Origin: Eriocheir sinensis
Lineage: Eukaryota > Arthropoda > Malacostraca > Decapoda > Varunidae
Assembly (NCBI RefSeq): GCF_024679095.1
Contig: NC_066549.1
Coordinates: 6,406,920-6,470,919 of the forward strand
Reading direction: 5' to 3'
Length of the DNA: 64,000 bases
Positions 1 to 12,780 of this stretch are shown here, one piece after another; positions within the stretch are counted from its first letter, which is position 1; the number at the start of each line of letters is the position of its first letter. The position numbers and the translations under genes are program-made. A model generated the notes under the pieces. It did no database searches. It had not been told where the DNA came from and worked only from the letters and a program-made list of their open reading frames with translations.

Positions 1-950
1 ATCTTGACTGTCCTCGTAACAACCAAGCATCCACTGTTAAAAGGATAATACTATGAACTTGTCTAATCAGTGTGCTTCGCGTTAGTTAATCTGTATCGGA
101 AATACATATTATTAGGAAATTATCAAATGACCATCTTTTATGATTTCAACGGGCTCGCCATCTTTTCAACAACCCACGTATTAAAGTTTCCCTAGCCAAG
201 CACCAGAATGCATCAGAAATACATATCAGAGCAAATAATCAAACAACCACCTTTGATACTATACAACCACGCCATCGTACAGAGATTTTCCATACTAAAG
301 GTTCCTCGCTCATCACTAGACCCTTCCCGCAACGTCTACCCCACACCGTTTGTTTGCAGGAAATGGACACGGAAAATAGGAGCGGAAATTAATAAATGCA
401 TGTGATTCAGTTTTGTAATAAGAGAGACCTTAACATTTTTCCCTCAAGATAAGAGTGTGTTCTATGAGTATGAAGTCAATTTCTTATCCATAAGGTCTCC
501 ACAGCCAGGACGATCTGTATCAAGCAAATATATTAACAAATTATAAAAAAAAAAGCATAATTGAGAGAATGTCATACTATTTTATTTTCCTCCATTACCA
601 AACCTTCCCCGCTGTGTCCACCCCACGCCGTTTGTTCGGAGACGGTGAACATGAAAATTAAGCTAAAATAAATATGATAATGACTCGGTATTACATTAGA
701 AGAGGCGCGAGCAAATCTTTAATCCGATTACATTCTGATACAGTTGTGCTCTGATGATATTGAATTAAAACAAACTCGTCTTCTTAAGAATTTCTAGAGC
801 AACAAACTTTCAGAAATAAACCAAACTGATCTTCACTGCATGACAAGGAACTCAATACCAAGATACAGTTTCGAATCAGCTATTTTCAACGAAGCTTATC
901 GTTACCTGGTATTCAAGACGATTTAACAGACAGGCTTCACAATCTTTATT
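1..950. other. No feature seen
   Basis: AT-rich sequence with two similar phrases (CGTCTACCCCACACCGTTTG at 332 and GTCCACCCCACGCCGTTTG at 616), probably an old duplication. No gene supported. Confidence 0.4.
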
Positions 951-971
951 GGAGGACGAATGCCTGTATTG

Positions 972-975
<4 letters not shown>

Positions 976-1029
<54 letters not shown>
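976..1029. repeat. GT dinucleotide run
   Basis: (GT)n of about 54 bp beside the SINE; a second run lies at 1266-1302. Confidence 0.95.
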
Positions 1030-1032
<3 letters not shown>

Positions 1033-1054
1033 AACAAACTGAATTCCACACTCA

Positions 1055-1259
1055 TCTGAATGACACACGACATCTGCGGGTCACGAAACACACGGGAAAT
1101 TAATCCAGATCCGGAAAGGGTTCCCGGCACCGGGGATCGAACCCGCTACTGGCAGGATGGGAAGTCATTCCTTAACCACTCGGCCAAAGATGGCAGAGGC
1201 GAGTGGGACAAAGCCACTTGCTGAGTGAGTTTGGGAGGCTTTCCGCTTCGGGTGGGTCC

Positions 1260-1266
<7 letters not shown>
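1055..1266 (-). mobile_element. tRNA-derived SINE, copy 1
   Basis: On the minus strand there is a perfect RNA polymerase III A box (TGGCCGAGTGG, at 1177-1187) and B box (GGTTCGATCCC, at 1133-1143) with tRNA-like spacing. They are preceded by about 75 bp and followed by a shared tail (GGATTAATTTC...GTGTGTTTC). The same 5' part, promoter region and tail recur in + orientation at 34953-35145, which defines a dispersed family of about 200 bp. A GT run abuts each end. Confidence 0.7.
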
Positions 1267-1307
<41 letters not shown>

Positions 1308-2080
1308 GAGAGAGAGAGACCCACACAGTGTCTGAGGCAATTTCAGAAAATAGCCCTTTAATTCCGTAAACACGCCCGTAATTGAGGATAAGTGACATGC
1401 GGGGCAACTGATTCCTCGCTCCGCCGGCTGCTGCGTGAGGGGCGGGGGCCGGGGACCGGGGGCCGGGAGCCGCTCACCCGCGATTAGTTGTCGGGGATGG
1501 AAAACCGTGGCAGGGTAAATAGGAGCTGGTGCTAAGAAGAAAATATCCCCTCAAAAAGTGTGAATAGCGGCATTCAGCTCCGAGCGACGCGGAGGGATGG
1601 GGGAAAAAGCAGCTGGGGATAGACCAAGGCGGGGCGGCGGCCCAATAACGTGATAGTACGAAAAAGAATGCCATGAATGCTTCGAAGGGGAGTCAGCAAA
1701 ATGTTTTGATGGAGGAAGGGTTGGATCCGCCTTTAGGGAAGAGGAGAGATATTGACGTTTGAATACCATGGGAAGACGCTGCCGGGGAAGGTGTGTAGGA
1801 ATGTGGGGGTCTTTCTCTGCATGGCAGCCCGGCACGAGGCGGGGAGGGGCGACCAACACAACAACCCTACAAAAGGTCTCGGAGTGGAGTACAGAGCCAT
1901 GAAAGAAAAAAATCTTTGCTCTCTAAAAATAAGCCTCTGCAGGTAAGTACCAGGACGGGCCGTTTACTACTCGGCTAACAACCTGCCGCAGCCTTGTGTG
2001 GGGCGCCGCGCCGCCCCCGGCAGCCTGAGCCACCACCCTCACGCACCGTGCTGACCACACCATCAACAAACCTTGCAAAC

Positions 2081-2342
<262 letters not shown>

Positions 2343-3134
2343 CACACTTTAAGGAAGTCTTTTTTCCCAGCACACGGCAGGAGCAGGTGTCTCCAGAGCA
2401 CGCTACTCAGGCCGCTGCTGCTCTCGTGGGCCAGGGCCAGGACCAGGTGCACGAGGCCCAGGCAAGTTACAGTTACTGAACATTTTCTCCGCCCGCACGA
2501 CCGTCGGCCGCTGTCAAAACAACCAGCAACTTAAGTCGTGACTCGGTTCTGTTGGAGGCCAACTTGTATTGTGTCTACCTGGGCTGTGATAGCGCTCAAG
2601 CAGGACGACACGCTTAAATGTTGCTCGTAGTAGAAAGCGTTGGTCACTGATCCGCCTGGGTGCAGCAAAAATATATGAAAATACTTGGACAGGGCGAGCA
2701 ACCATATTTTTGCGTGGGCGATTTATGACAGCAGGGACGAAGTACCGGCCACTTTATTATCATAAGCTGCCCATAAACTTGGTAAGCCCCCGAGTGGTGG
2801 CACCGGGGCTGCTTTTGACGGCAAGGACCGTGCCTCCGACCTGCAGGACGTGGAAAAAATCAAGAAAATGTAAAAGTAGTTACATCAAGATAGTAACGAC
2901 GACGATAAGGAGGACAACACGCGTACGTTCCCTTAGTTTCCATTCATATGGTTATTCCTTACAGGATTTTTAACTGGCCCTTTTTTGCACATTCATAAGC
3001 ATAATATTTCCAAACATTTTCAATTAATTGGAATTTTTAATTATCAAAATGAAATGAAGTGTTCTATATTAACAAAGAGGTGGATACCAATATTGTTAAT
3101 GTTGCCCGAGTCGTTGTAAGTAAGAAAAGTTGTG

Positions 3135-3180
3135 ATAATACGCTATAGCTGCGCGTAGCCTCGGTGCTCATCTTCATAGC
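3135..3180 (-). repeat. Short fragment of the 14.1-kb dispersed repeat
   Basis: About 35 bp matching the inverse of 14127-14160 (GCTATAGCTGCGCG core). Only the end of the element is left. Confidence 0.4.
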
Positions 3181-3760
3181 ACAAATACTTACGCCAGGTT
3201 TTTAAAACGTCGTATTAGTATTTATTAGCAGTTATGTGGCTAGTTTGGCCTTTTTTCCTTTTCTGGGACGGAGGTAGCTAGAGATTTTTTAATTTCAGAG
3301 TTTGGTCGACATAGTACAAACTCAATCGTAAAAAGTGATATAAAACAACAAACCGGGCTATGTGATTGGGATGCTCTTCCTTCCCTAGACCCGCGCTAGA
3401 AGCATCGCAAGACCCAAAACAAGGAACAGATGATATTCCACCTCTTCCTCTTCGGCTTCCTCCCAACAGGCGCTAACTCCAGGAGACTGAAACACGCTTG
3501 ACATCTCCTCAGCCAACACGACGACCTCTATATGGAGACTTTACGGAGCATTTTCCTCAGCGCAACGACATGGTAAACACAAATCTACGCACACGATGGA
3601 AAACAACGTGCAACTCCGCGTATTAGTTTAGAAATCTCTTCCAACTTTTGCTATTTGACCCCGGCGCACCGAGAGCTGATCACAACGAAACTTACATCGA
3701 ACTGAGGGCAAATAAACGGGGGTAAACAGTTCGGTCTGCGTGGTCAATACTTTTTCATTA

Positions 3761-3862
<102 letters not shown>

Positions 3863-5705
3863 GTGTTTAATGATTTTATTTGCTTGTGTGTTTGTGTGTT
3901 TGTGTGTTTGTGTGTGTGTGTGTGTGTGTTTACTCGAAATTTAATTAGTCATCCCCCTGTTTTCATCCTCTTTTTCTGTCGTTCTTTTCATCCCGTCATT
4001 CCCCGGCACACTGTTATCCTCAACGGCATCCCTGGAGACACAGAACAAAACAAAAACAACAAAACTTTACGGAGGGGGAATTTTGGAAAGCAGGTATTGT
4101 TCGTGAGTTACTGTGTGGGATTGGATTCTGTATAGAGTTTTCCCTTTGCACATGATCCTTAAGTACGATAGTTCTTTTCACCTACCTAACTCTGTCTCTC
4201 TATCTATCTATCTTTTTACACCAACGGAAATTGCTAAGTGGTACAACAAGCAGAAAGAACAAAAGGTCGCTGCTCCATTAAAAGACTAAAGTACGAAAGA
4301 CCAGAAGAGAGGTCAGTTTCAGATGGAGAGGTGTCTTGATTCTCTCCTCTTGAAAAATCTCTCTCTCTCTACAGCATAACAGATTTTCAAGCGAGATAAC
4401 CCTTACAGTAAAGCATTTAAAAACGTAAGGTATTTTTCCTCTATTTTTTTCATCCCTTACCACTCGTTCTTTTCCCCCAAACTACACTACACAGGCCAGC
4501 TTCGTGCACGGCGCCTTTCTCAACAGACCCAATTACGTCCCTTCACCCTCCCACCTGCAGTCTTCATCTGGTCTTCCCCTCTCACCCTTCCTCCGTTTTG
4601 TATCCATCTCTCCTTCCCTTCCTTCCTTCTCTCTCCCCTCGCGTTGTCTCCATTTCCTTCCCTTCCCCCTCTTCTTCCTCTCTCCCCACGCGTCGCCTCC
4701 ATCTCCAGCACCTTATCCCTGTTTTCCTCTCCTGAGTCCACCTGTTACCCCGGGTTATCTGCAGGTAGAGAGGGAGGGCAATGTCTCGTCGTTATTGTCG
4801 TTTTCTGCCGTCCCCTCGCATCGCCTTCCCCGAGACGTAAAGGCGGAGGGCGCTCACAAAACTTGGATTCAGACGTATTTCTCCCGCGGTCTTCTTGGGT
4901 TCTTTGTCACGGGTAAACAAACTTGGACACGCTGCTCGTCTCTGTGGCCTGAGCGTCGTGTTGTGGTCGCAGAATATGAATAGTGCAAAGTTGATTGTTT
5001 TTTGTTTTTTTTGTGGCATCATTGAACACGTTACGCATCCCTTCATGAGGTGACCTATAGCCCTGAGCAGACTGGAGTACGATTAGCGTTAAATTAGCAT
5101 AACAGGAATATCTAAATAATATAAAGTGAATAATTTTTTGTGTGGCATCATCGAACCTATTGCTTACCACTTCGGCGACGTGACAAATAGCACTGAGCAG
5201 ACTAGGGTTCAATTTTCTTACAGTTTCTTACTTTTTCCTCTTTTCTTCCTTCCTCGCGTCCTTCATATAACTCACTACCATATCATACTATCAATACCTC
5301 CTCCTCCTCCTCCTCCTGTCTTTTAATCACTTTTTTGTATCGGTATAAAGAAAAAAAATCATGAAATACCGGTTTGTTTTTAACCATTGCAAAATAATCG
5401 ACTTGATCTTAACTTTTCACGTTACTGCTTGGACTGAGACGAACCAAAGAGAGTCGCAGAACAAAATCTATAATACAGTTGTAGTAAATATGCCTTGTGG
5501 AGAACTGATGGCCGCAGGGGATGCCAGTATCACAATAAAAATAAGATCACAATACCACAACAATAATAAATCCTAGTACACCTCTCACGGGGCATTCATG
5601 CAAGGTATTGTACATTATAGTATACGATGAACATAAAACAAACATGTTACCCATTTGTACAAGTTGTGTTGCTTCACCTGGCGCTCCATTTGCCGCAAAC
5701 TGACC

Positions 5706-5899
5706 CAACGTTGCCAGATTGTCGTACTCAGCTTTTCATATTTACCAACTTACGACCCAAAAACTGTCTCCTGGGCCCCAATAACTAGATTCATTTATAT
5801 CTATCGCTAAAATAGTTAATTCTTGATGTCTCTTGGCAATAGTTAGGCGTCAAAAACCGGTAAATACTGTGCTCTGAGTACGATAATCTGGTAACTCGG
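5706..5899 (+). mobile_element. hAT-type MITE, copy 1, with 8-bp target duplication
   Basis: 194 bp with terminal inverted repeats of about 26 bp: the left end begins CAACGTTGCCAGATTGTC, and the right end is the inverse of CCGAGTTACCAGATTATC; both continue into GTACTCAG. It is flanked by AACTGACC on both sides (5698-5705 and 5900-5907). An 8-bp duplication with short TIRs starting C is typical of the hAT superfamily. Too short to encode a transposase. Confidence 0.75.
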
Positions 5900-6273
5900 A
5901 ACTGACCAACGAAGCCGACGGCCATCTTCCTTTCTGGCTACGTTTGTTTAATTAAGGGCGCCCATGCACACATATTTGACAAGGCTTTCGTAGGTGTTTG
6001 TGGCATTTCCAGGGGTACTTTTATGACCCTGGTGGTAGTTTGACCGTTCCTCTGTACCATGAACCTACGAAAAACACTCATTAGGGCCCGACTGACTCTG
6101 TTACGCCTCTTCTTCCTCTCTTTTGTGGTTCATCTTGCTCCCTTACTATGGCTTAACTTTCTCTTCTGTCCTTTCTTCCTTCATTCTTTTTCTCGTCGCC
6201 TTTCTCTCCCTCTCCTATCACTGACCTCCTCTTCGGCATTTGGAAATCGTTGATGTGAGAAGTGGAAGCGTCA

Positions 6274-6532
6274 AAAGGGGCTATCACACTGGGCAAATTT
6301 TCCGTGGATCTTCAGTCAAACTACGATTTCCGCTGGCGTGGTTCTCATTTGTTTCTTGTTATTGCTGATGATGATGATGGTGAGTAATACCGTCGTCCTT
6401 TGGTGAAATCTACCGTGGCTTTGGAAGATCGTGGACACGTCAGAAAACCACGGAAATATGAGAACCACGCCAGCGGAAATTGTGGTTTGACTGAAGATCG
6501 ACGGAGAATTTGCCCAGTGTAATAGCCCCTTT
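6274..6532. mobile_element. Fold-back MITE with arms of about 75 bp
   Basis: The left arm (AAAGGGGCTATCACACTGGG... to about 6350) is repeated inverted at about 6450-6532 (...CCCAGTGTAATAGCCCCTTT) with a few mismatches. The roughly 100-bp centre includes GATGATGATGATGG. The arms could form a stem of about 75 bp. Target duplication unclear. The short reading frames here are by-products. Confidence 0.65.
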
Positions 6533-7161
6533 AAGAACACCAACCTAAAAAGTGTCTTAACAAACCATCACCATCGACTGGGAGATGTAAACGCAAAACC
6601 TCTATCCTCTTGACATTAATCTGTTTATCGGCCTTCATCAGGAGTGACCTATTGATAAGGTCAGTTTCCTCTAAAGAATACTAACAGAGTGACCTTCAGT
6701 GGGAAAGGTCAATCGCCCCCACCACGAGATTCACCTCAACAGCTATGTACAGGGACGACCTCTTCTGTTAGACGCCATTTTTTAAAACAATACATTAAGT
6801 TTACCCAAAAAATATGTGGTTCTCATTGAATAATCACAATTAATACTTTGGAATCTGCTAAATCGTACCAAAACTAATATAAAGTTAATAAATTATGGAT
6901 GGGACCAAAACACTGAATTCCGCCGCCAAATAAGGGCCGAAACCTGAGCTACTCCGAATCCGTCCACTGAATCCGTGAGTTTAGATGAGGTGGGGGGGAG
7001 GGGAGGGGGAGGGGGAGGGCAATATTATAAAAATTAAGTAACGTAACCATTTTTTTTTACCTTTTACTAACCAGAAAGTCACATTTGCCGCTGAGCCTGA
7101 GTAAGAATTTAGATGTAGACACTGTAACGTCATATCCAAAGAGATTGAGTCGAGCACTGAG

Positions 7162-7615
7162 TCACAGCCACAGAGAAGGATTCCAGAGTGACAAGAGTGT
7201 GTACTGAAGGATTGCAGAATGATAGGAAAGTGTATTGAAGGGTTGCAGAGTGAGACAAAATGTATTGAAGAATATGAAGATGACATGAAAATGTATTGAA
7301 GGATTGCAGGGTGACATGAAAGTGTATTGAAGGATTGCAGAGTGACAGGAAAGTGTATTGAAGGGTTGCAGAGTAAGACGAAAGGGTACTGAATGATTGC
7401 AGGATGACAGGAAAATGTATTGAAGGATTGCAGGGTGACGGGAAAAGTGCATTGAAGGATTGCAGGTTGACAGGAAAGTGTATTGAAGGATTGCAGAGTA
7501 AGACGAAAGGGTACTGAATGATTGCAGGGTGACAGGAAAGTGTATTGAAGGATTGCAGGGTGACGGTAAAAGTGCATTGAAGGATTGCAGTGTAACAGGA
7601 AAGTGTATTGAAGGA
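7162..7615 (+). repeat. 31-bp tandem repeat with a four-unit higher order
   Basis: About 14 units of a 31-bp motif centred on GTATTGAAGGATTGCAG. A variant unit (GGTACTGAATGATTGCAG) occurs at 7384 and again at 7509, 125 bp apart, so groups of four units were copied together. Long minus-strand frames across it are repeat by-products. Confidence 0.8.
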
Positions 7616-7877
7616 TGATATATAACTCTATGGTCACAGCGCACATCCCCAACTTTATTTACCTTCCATTTCTGCCTGGATTAATGACACCCTCTAAAGG
7701 TTCTAAAAAGGTCAACATGTGAACTAAGAGAAGGGGATATGGTGTTGTGTGTGATATCCCTTTCAGGAGTAGGCCTATGATAATCCATGTGTATATTCAG
7801 TTGTTGCTTTGATTCATTTACACAGTCAGGGAAGAGAAAAGAGAGATACCAACAAGGGAACGCGAGAGGATATGAAC

Positions 7878-8073
7878 CAACGTTGCCAGATTGTCGTACT
7901 CAGCGCCTATTATAATTACCGACTTCCGACCCAAAAACTGTCTCGTGGACCCCAATAAGAAGATTCACTTATAATTATCGTTAAAATAGTTACTTCCTGA
8001 TGTTTCTTGGCAATAGTTAGGCTTCAGAAACCGGTAAATACTACGCTCTGAGTACGATAATCTGGCAACGGTG
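7878..8073 (+). mobile_element. hAT-type MITE, copy 2, with 8-bp target duplication
   Basis: 196 bp, the same family and orientation as the element at 5706-5899 and closely similar along its length. TIRs: CAACGTTGCCAGATTGTC left, inverse of CACCGTTGCCAGATTATC right. Flanked by ATATGAAC on both sides (7870-7877 and 8074-8081). Non-coding. Confidence 0.75.
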
Positions 8074-8568
8074 ATATGAACATGTACGATTTATTTAGAT
8101 CCATGGTATAATAATCATAATAAATCCGTACAAAGACCTGTGGGACATATTGGGACCCCTTGGGATACCACCTCGGCCCTGCCTCCTCAACGTTGAAATC
8201 GAAGACGTGTAAGAATGAAAACTTAACTAATTGTACTTTCGGCAGATGGTGGTGGAGAGCGACGCAACGTGTATGCTGTCAACGCGCAATTGTAGCGAGG
8301 AATTCGGCCATTTTGAAAAACATAACTACCAGACTTACATAATCCATTCGCTCCCGGTAGTAGAACTTGGTCGAGTACTTTAAAAGGTCTTATTTATCTC
8401 TATGTCTGCCTTTATGGCGACGTAGCAAACTATGACGTAGCAGCCCACTATGATTTCAAAATTGCCTCAATCTCGATGTGTGGGTGGATAAAGGAACCCT
8501 TCTCTCCTCACTACTTACAAAAAAATGTATTGCCGCAGTAACAGATTACCAAGTGCAAGAACACTCAC

Positions 8569-8617
8569 CTAGAAGGGTGCTGTTGGTGATGATGCGGAAG
8601 ATCCCGGCGGGGTCCAT
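8569..8617 (-). CDS. Candidate first coding exon of a leftward gene, unidentified
   Basis: On the minus strand GCAAGATGG gives an ATG in good context at 8617, followed by MDPAGIFRIITNSTLL and one G, then the donor CTAG|GTGAGTG at 8568. The GC-rich sequence just upstream on that strand (about 8618-8670) looks like a 5' UTR. I could not find a convincing next exon between 1 and 8500, and the peptide is too short to assign to a family. The call rests on start context and donor quality alone. Confidence 0.35.
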
Positions 8618-8778
8618 CTTGCTGGCGTCGGCTGAGTCGGAGTGTCTGCGCGGTGCTCTGAGCGATAAAAGTTTGTCCTTTTCTGAAGCACCTTGTGTTT
8701 AGTCAAGACGGAAGACGGTGAGAGGACGGCGTGAATACAGTCAGTCTCGAGCTCCGTAACAACGAAAAACATGTAGGG

Positions 8779-8780
<2 letters not shown>

Positions 8781-8813
<33 letters not shown>

Positions 8814-9402
8814 AGCAAGCTTAGACCCCACTGTTGGCTAGGGGACCCTTTCAGCCCACCGGCCTATTGACGGTGTCCATAGAAGCCTGGGTGGGGGAGG
8901 GGTTCTGGTGCCCTCATGCGCTAACTGTAGGCAATCAATCAATCAATCAGTAGGGCATAGGCCGGGGGGTGCGTCGCTTCACCTACCCACGCTATGACAA
9001 CCCCCGGGGGTTCCTCCAGCCAGTCTCCGTCCAGCACCCTCCCGTACAGGGTAGCTCCTAATCTTTTACCTGTACTTCTGTCCCATCGACGTTTGTTTTT
9101 CGGCATATCACTTGCATTCAAAATGAACACACTGTGAAATACGTTAGGCATTACAAAATACTAAGTAGTCATTCTAAGAACACAACAGCAAGTTCCGATT
9201 ATATATAAATGTACGATGACATCACACTAGTTTAAGAAAGGCCCCGCCCCCAAGATAAAGCTTACCAAAAGGACCCAGAAAGGCTTAGAACGGCACTGGC
9301 CTTAGATACACGAAGACGACAGTTACAATGTGGCAAATTTTACAAAAAAGTCATATATGTCGGCGTTGTACTTCCCTAAACCAAGCGGGAAGTAAAAAGT
9401 TT

Positions 9403-9495
<93 letters not shown>

Positions 9496-9631
9496 TTAAA
9501 GATAAAAAAACTACCCATCACATAGCTATCAGGCACACACATAGGCCTACAAAAAAATGAAAGATTACAAAACTATCGATCACATGGCTAACTATCAGGC
9601 ACACTCAAAAAATAAGATTACAAAACTACCC

Positions 9632-9684
<53 letters not shown>
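8781..9684. repeat. Cluster of AC runs
   Basis: (AC)n at 8781-8812, 9404-9491 and 9632-9684. Sequence between is non-coding; AGATTACAAAACTA blocks are partly repeated on both sides of the middle run (9502 and 9561). Confidence 0.9.
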
Positions 9685-9685
<1 letters not shown>

Positions 9686-10372
9686 GCCTCCACGAGACAT
9701 TACCTTCCCTCTGAAAACTTCGCCACAAGTGTCCAAAGTTCACTACCGAAAGACTTACGTACAGCGCCGGAAGTACGAAAAAAAAAGAGATGAGAACGAC
9801 TCGTTACTCCATTATCTCCGTACAACGACAATTAAACTTCGCACGTCCCGCTAACAAGTTCCTGCCAGGGTACTCGAGGGGTCCCGGTGCTTCTTTCCTC
9901 GCGATGACGCCAGGCACCCACGTCCTGTCCACAGCACCGTCCGGCTCTGACTGAATCCATCGCTCCTGCTGGCTCCTCCTCCTCCTCCTGCTGCCTATCC
10001 TGCCTCCTGCTGCCACCACCACCACCACCTGCCTTCACACCTGCTAATGCTCGCCCCTTCGTGCTGCTGACGGTGCAAATGGTCCTGAAGAAGTGGCGGT
10101 AATTGTCCTTTTTGCTCGTTCCTTTCCTCTGGCCTTTCCCGCGGTTCATGTAACATTTTCTTCCTGGCTCTAGTCAATAAGCTGGTCCTGGGAAGCTCAG
10201 TCATAGAGGTCCAGATGTTCTCTCTAAGGCCTGATACGTATAAAGGACTATCATAATAACATCTATCAATCTATCCATTATGTATCTCTCAATCTATCCT
10301 ACGTCCACTTACCTAGTAATTTCCCTACTTATCTGTCTTTCTTTATCAATGTATTTATATGTCAGTGTCAAA

Positions 10373-10468
<96 letters not shown>

Positions 10469-10482
10469 GGATAGATAGATAG

Positions 10483-10553
<71 letters not shown>

Positions 10554-11880
10554 TTTACAGTAAAAGCAGCCGCTACACACACAAAAAAAAAAAAAAAAAA
10601 AAAAAACGCAAATAACTGCTTCACTATTCCTCATACAGGCGGCGCCCCTCTCGCCCACACAGAGAATTTTTAAGTTGGCTCAGAGCTCTCGATGTTATCT
10701 GTCCTGCTGCCGCTTTGGTCCGAGATTGGTTGCAGCTTCGCGTTAGTGGGAAGTCTACCAAAATAGCACCTAAACTGTTAACAAAAATATCCACGCATCT
10801 CACTCCTAAAACCGATTTGTTGTCTCGGCTAACGGTATTCTTAAAGGCTTCCACCTCCCACGTCAACGATTTTCAAAGGCCGAAAAGGAGATCAAACGGT
10901 TTCTAATGAGTGTTTTTTCGGGTTCACGGTACAGAAGAAGGGTCAGACTACCACTAGGGCCATAAAAGTACCTCTGGAAATGCCCAAAACTCCTATGAAA
11001 GCCCTGTCAAATGTAAGTGTGTGGGCGCGAAGGGGTTGAGAATATGGTCCCAGTATCTCAAGTCTGAAATTCTGTTCGTGATTACTTTGTGAATATGTAA
11101 ATAGCGAAGTGTCAGTTGATGGGACGATATATATAGTGTTTTTTAGGGTCCGTTAGGTCTCCTTTAAAATAAATTAGGGTTATGGCTGCATTTTTTTTTT
11201 TAAGACTCGTGTGTTTTTCCTTTCCCGAAACATTTACGGAAAAGCTTCGATGCATTTTTTTTCTACGGCAATTTCTATTTTGTATTTATGAGATATGCCT
11301 TAACGTCATCCTCCCCATGGACATTCCCTCTTTACATACTTTACTGCTCTTGTTGATGTCCTTTTTATTATATCTACTGCAGTGATTTTTACGGTGTACA
11401 TTTTCTTTCTTCGTTCTCGAGGTGAATGTTGAGTTACCTAATTCACCGTTGTACTCTTAATTGATTACTCCGTCTCTGTTGTATGCTAGAAATACTACGA
11501 AAAATAAAGTTGAGAACGGCTTGTTAGTCCATCTGCGTACAATGACAAGCTTCGCACGTTTCTCCGACAAGTTCCAGCCAGGTAGATACTCCAGGTCCCC
11601 GATGCGTCCTTCCCGATGATGCGGTTACGTGCGCGAGGAGCCGAGTAACAGGAACTGAACAACACGATGCCATCTAGATAAGTACACGTTTTCATCGCAC
11701 CGAAAATTGGACCAAGGAACTCACCGGCCTGCTGGGTTTTAGGCGATGTAGGAGAGACGCGTGTCCCGGCATCAAGTGGACGTGCGATGTGTCACGCTGT
11801 CCACGGGAATGAAGAGTTGTGCGTCCCGCGGCGGAGGAGCGGCGGGAAAGAAAGTGCGTGGGAAGCCAAGAGAAACTGGA
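8820..11880. other. Non-coding stretch
   Basis: Simple repeats and a GC-rich Ser/Pro/Leu-type low-complexity stretch (9840-10150) whose frames lack splice or start support. The phrases CAGTTCCAGCC/AGGTA at 11570 and CAAGTTCCTGCCAGGGTA at 9857 suggest a shared old repeat. Confidence 0.4.
10374..10548. repeat. CT run joined to GT run
   Basis: (CT)n 10374-10464, then GATA units, then (GT)n 10485-10548; a run of about 24 A follows at 10581-10606. Confidence 0.95.
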
Positions 11881-11884
11881 CGAG

Positions 11885-12780
11885 GAGCATTAGACAACTG
11901 ATTAATGGGATCCACGGTAAATGAATTGTAAGTTTATGAAAGGTAAGGGAAAACCGAGAGATAGAAGGATTAAAATTACTGAGAGGATATGATAAGACGC
12001 ATTAGGCGAGAATTAACAGTAGGAAGCTGATTAATGGGATCAACGGTAAATGAATTGTAAGTTTATGAAAGGTAAGGGAAAACCGAGAGATAGAAGGATT
12101 AAAATTACTGAGAGGATATGATAAGACGCATTAGGCGAGAATTAACAGTAGGAAGCTGATTAATGGGATCAACGGTAAATGAATTGTAAGTTTATGAAAG
12201 GTAAGGGAAAACCGAGAGGTAGAAGGATTAAAATTACCGAGAGGACATGATAAGACGCATTAGGCGAGAATTAACAGTAGGAACCTGATTAATGGGATCA
12301 ACGGTAAATGAATTGTAAGTTAATGAAAGGTAAGGGAAAACCGAGAGGTAGAAGGATTAAAATTACCGAGAGGATATGATAAGACGCATTGGGCGAGAAT
12401 TAAGCATTAGGAAGCTTATTAAGGGGATCCACGGTAAATGGGTTAAAAGATTATGAAGCTAAAACAAAACTGAGATAAAAGAATTGAGAAGATAAAAAGA
12501 AGCATTGGGCGGGAAACATTAGAAAACTGATTAAAGGGATTCACAGTAAATGAGTTAAAGGATCAGGAAAGCCATGAAAAAAAACGAGATAAGAGAATTA
12601 AAAAGACTTAGAGGATATGATAACAAGACGCACTGGGCGATAATTAAGCATTAGAAAACCGATTAATGGGATCCACGATAAATGAGTTATAAGATTATGA
12701 GAATTAAGGGAACATTGGGAGATAAAGGATTCAAAAGACTGAGGGGACATTATAACAAGACGCATTTGTCATGATAAGCA
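11885..12780 (+). repeat. 129-bp tandem array, seven units, eroding rightward
   Basis: TGATTAATGGGATC(A/C)ACGG recurs at 11899, 12028, 12157, 12286, then at 12416, 12528 and 12660. The first four intervals are 129-130 bp and the units nearly identical; the last ones are diverged with indels. Confidence 0.8.

Noticed and set aside
1055..1266. Possible functional tRNA-Ser/Leu gene from the perfect A and B boxes
   Set aside because: No acceptor stem or anticodon arm can be folded, and a diverged copy with the same flanks exists at 34953, so it is a SINE.
7162..7615. CRISPR-like array (regular repeats)
   Set aside because: Eukaryotic context; there are no unique spacers, and the whole 31-bp unit repeats.
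6981..7652. Minus-strand 223-codon frame rich in Cys, Asn, Pro, Phe
   Set aside because: Overlaps the 31-bp array exactly and is repeated in a second frame there; a repeat by-product.
9832..10204. Minus-strand frames of 69-105 codons rich in Gly, Arg, Glu, Gln
   Set aside because: Three overlapping frames are open at once because of CCT/CTG-type low complexity; no splice or start support.
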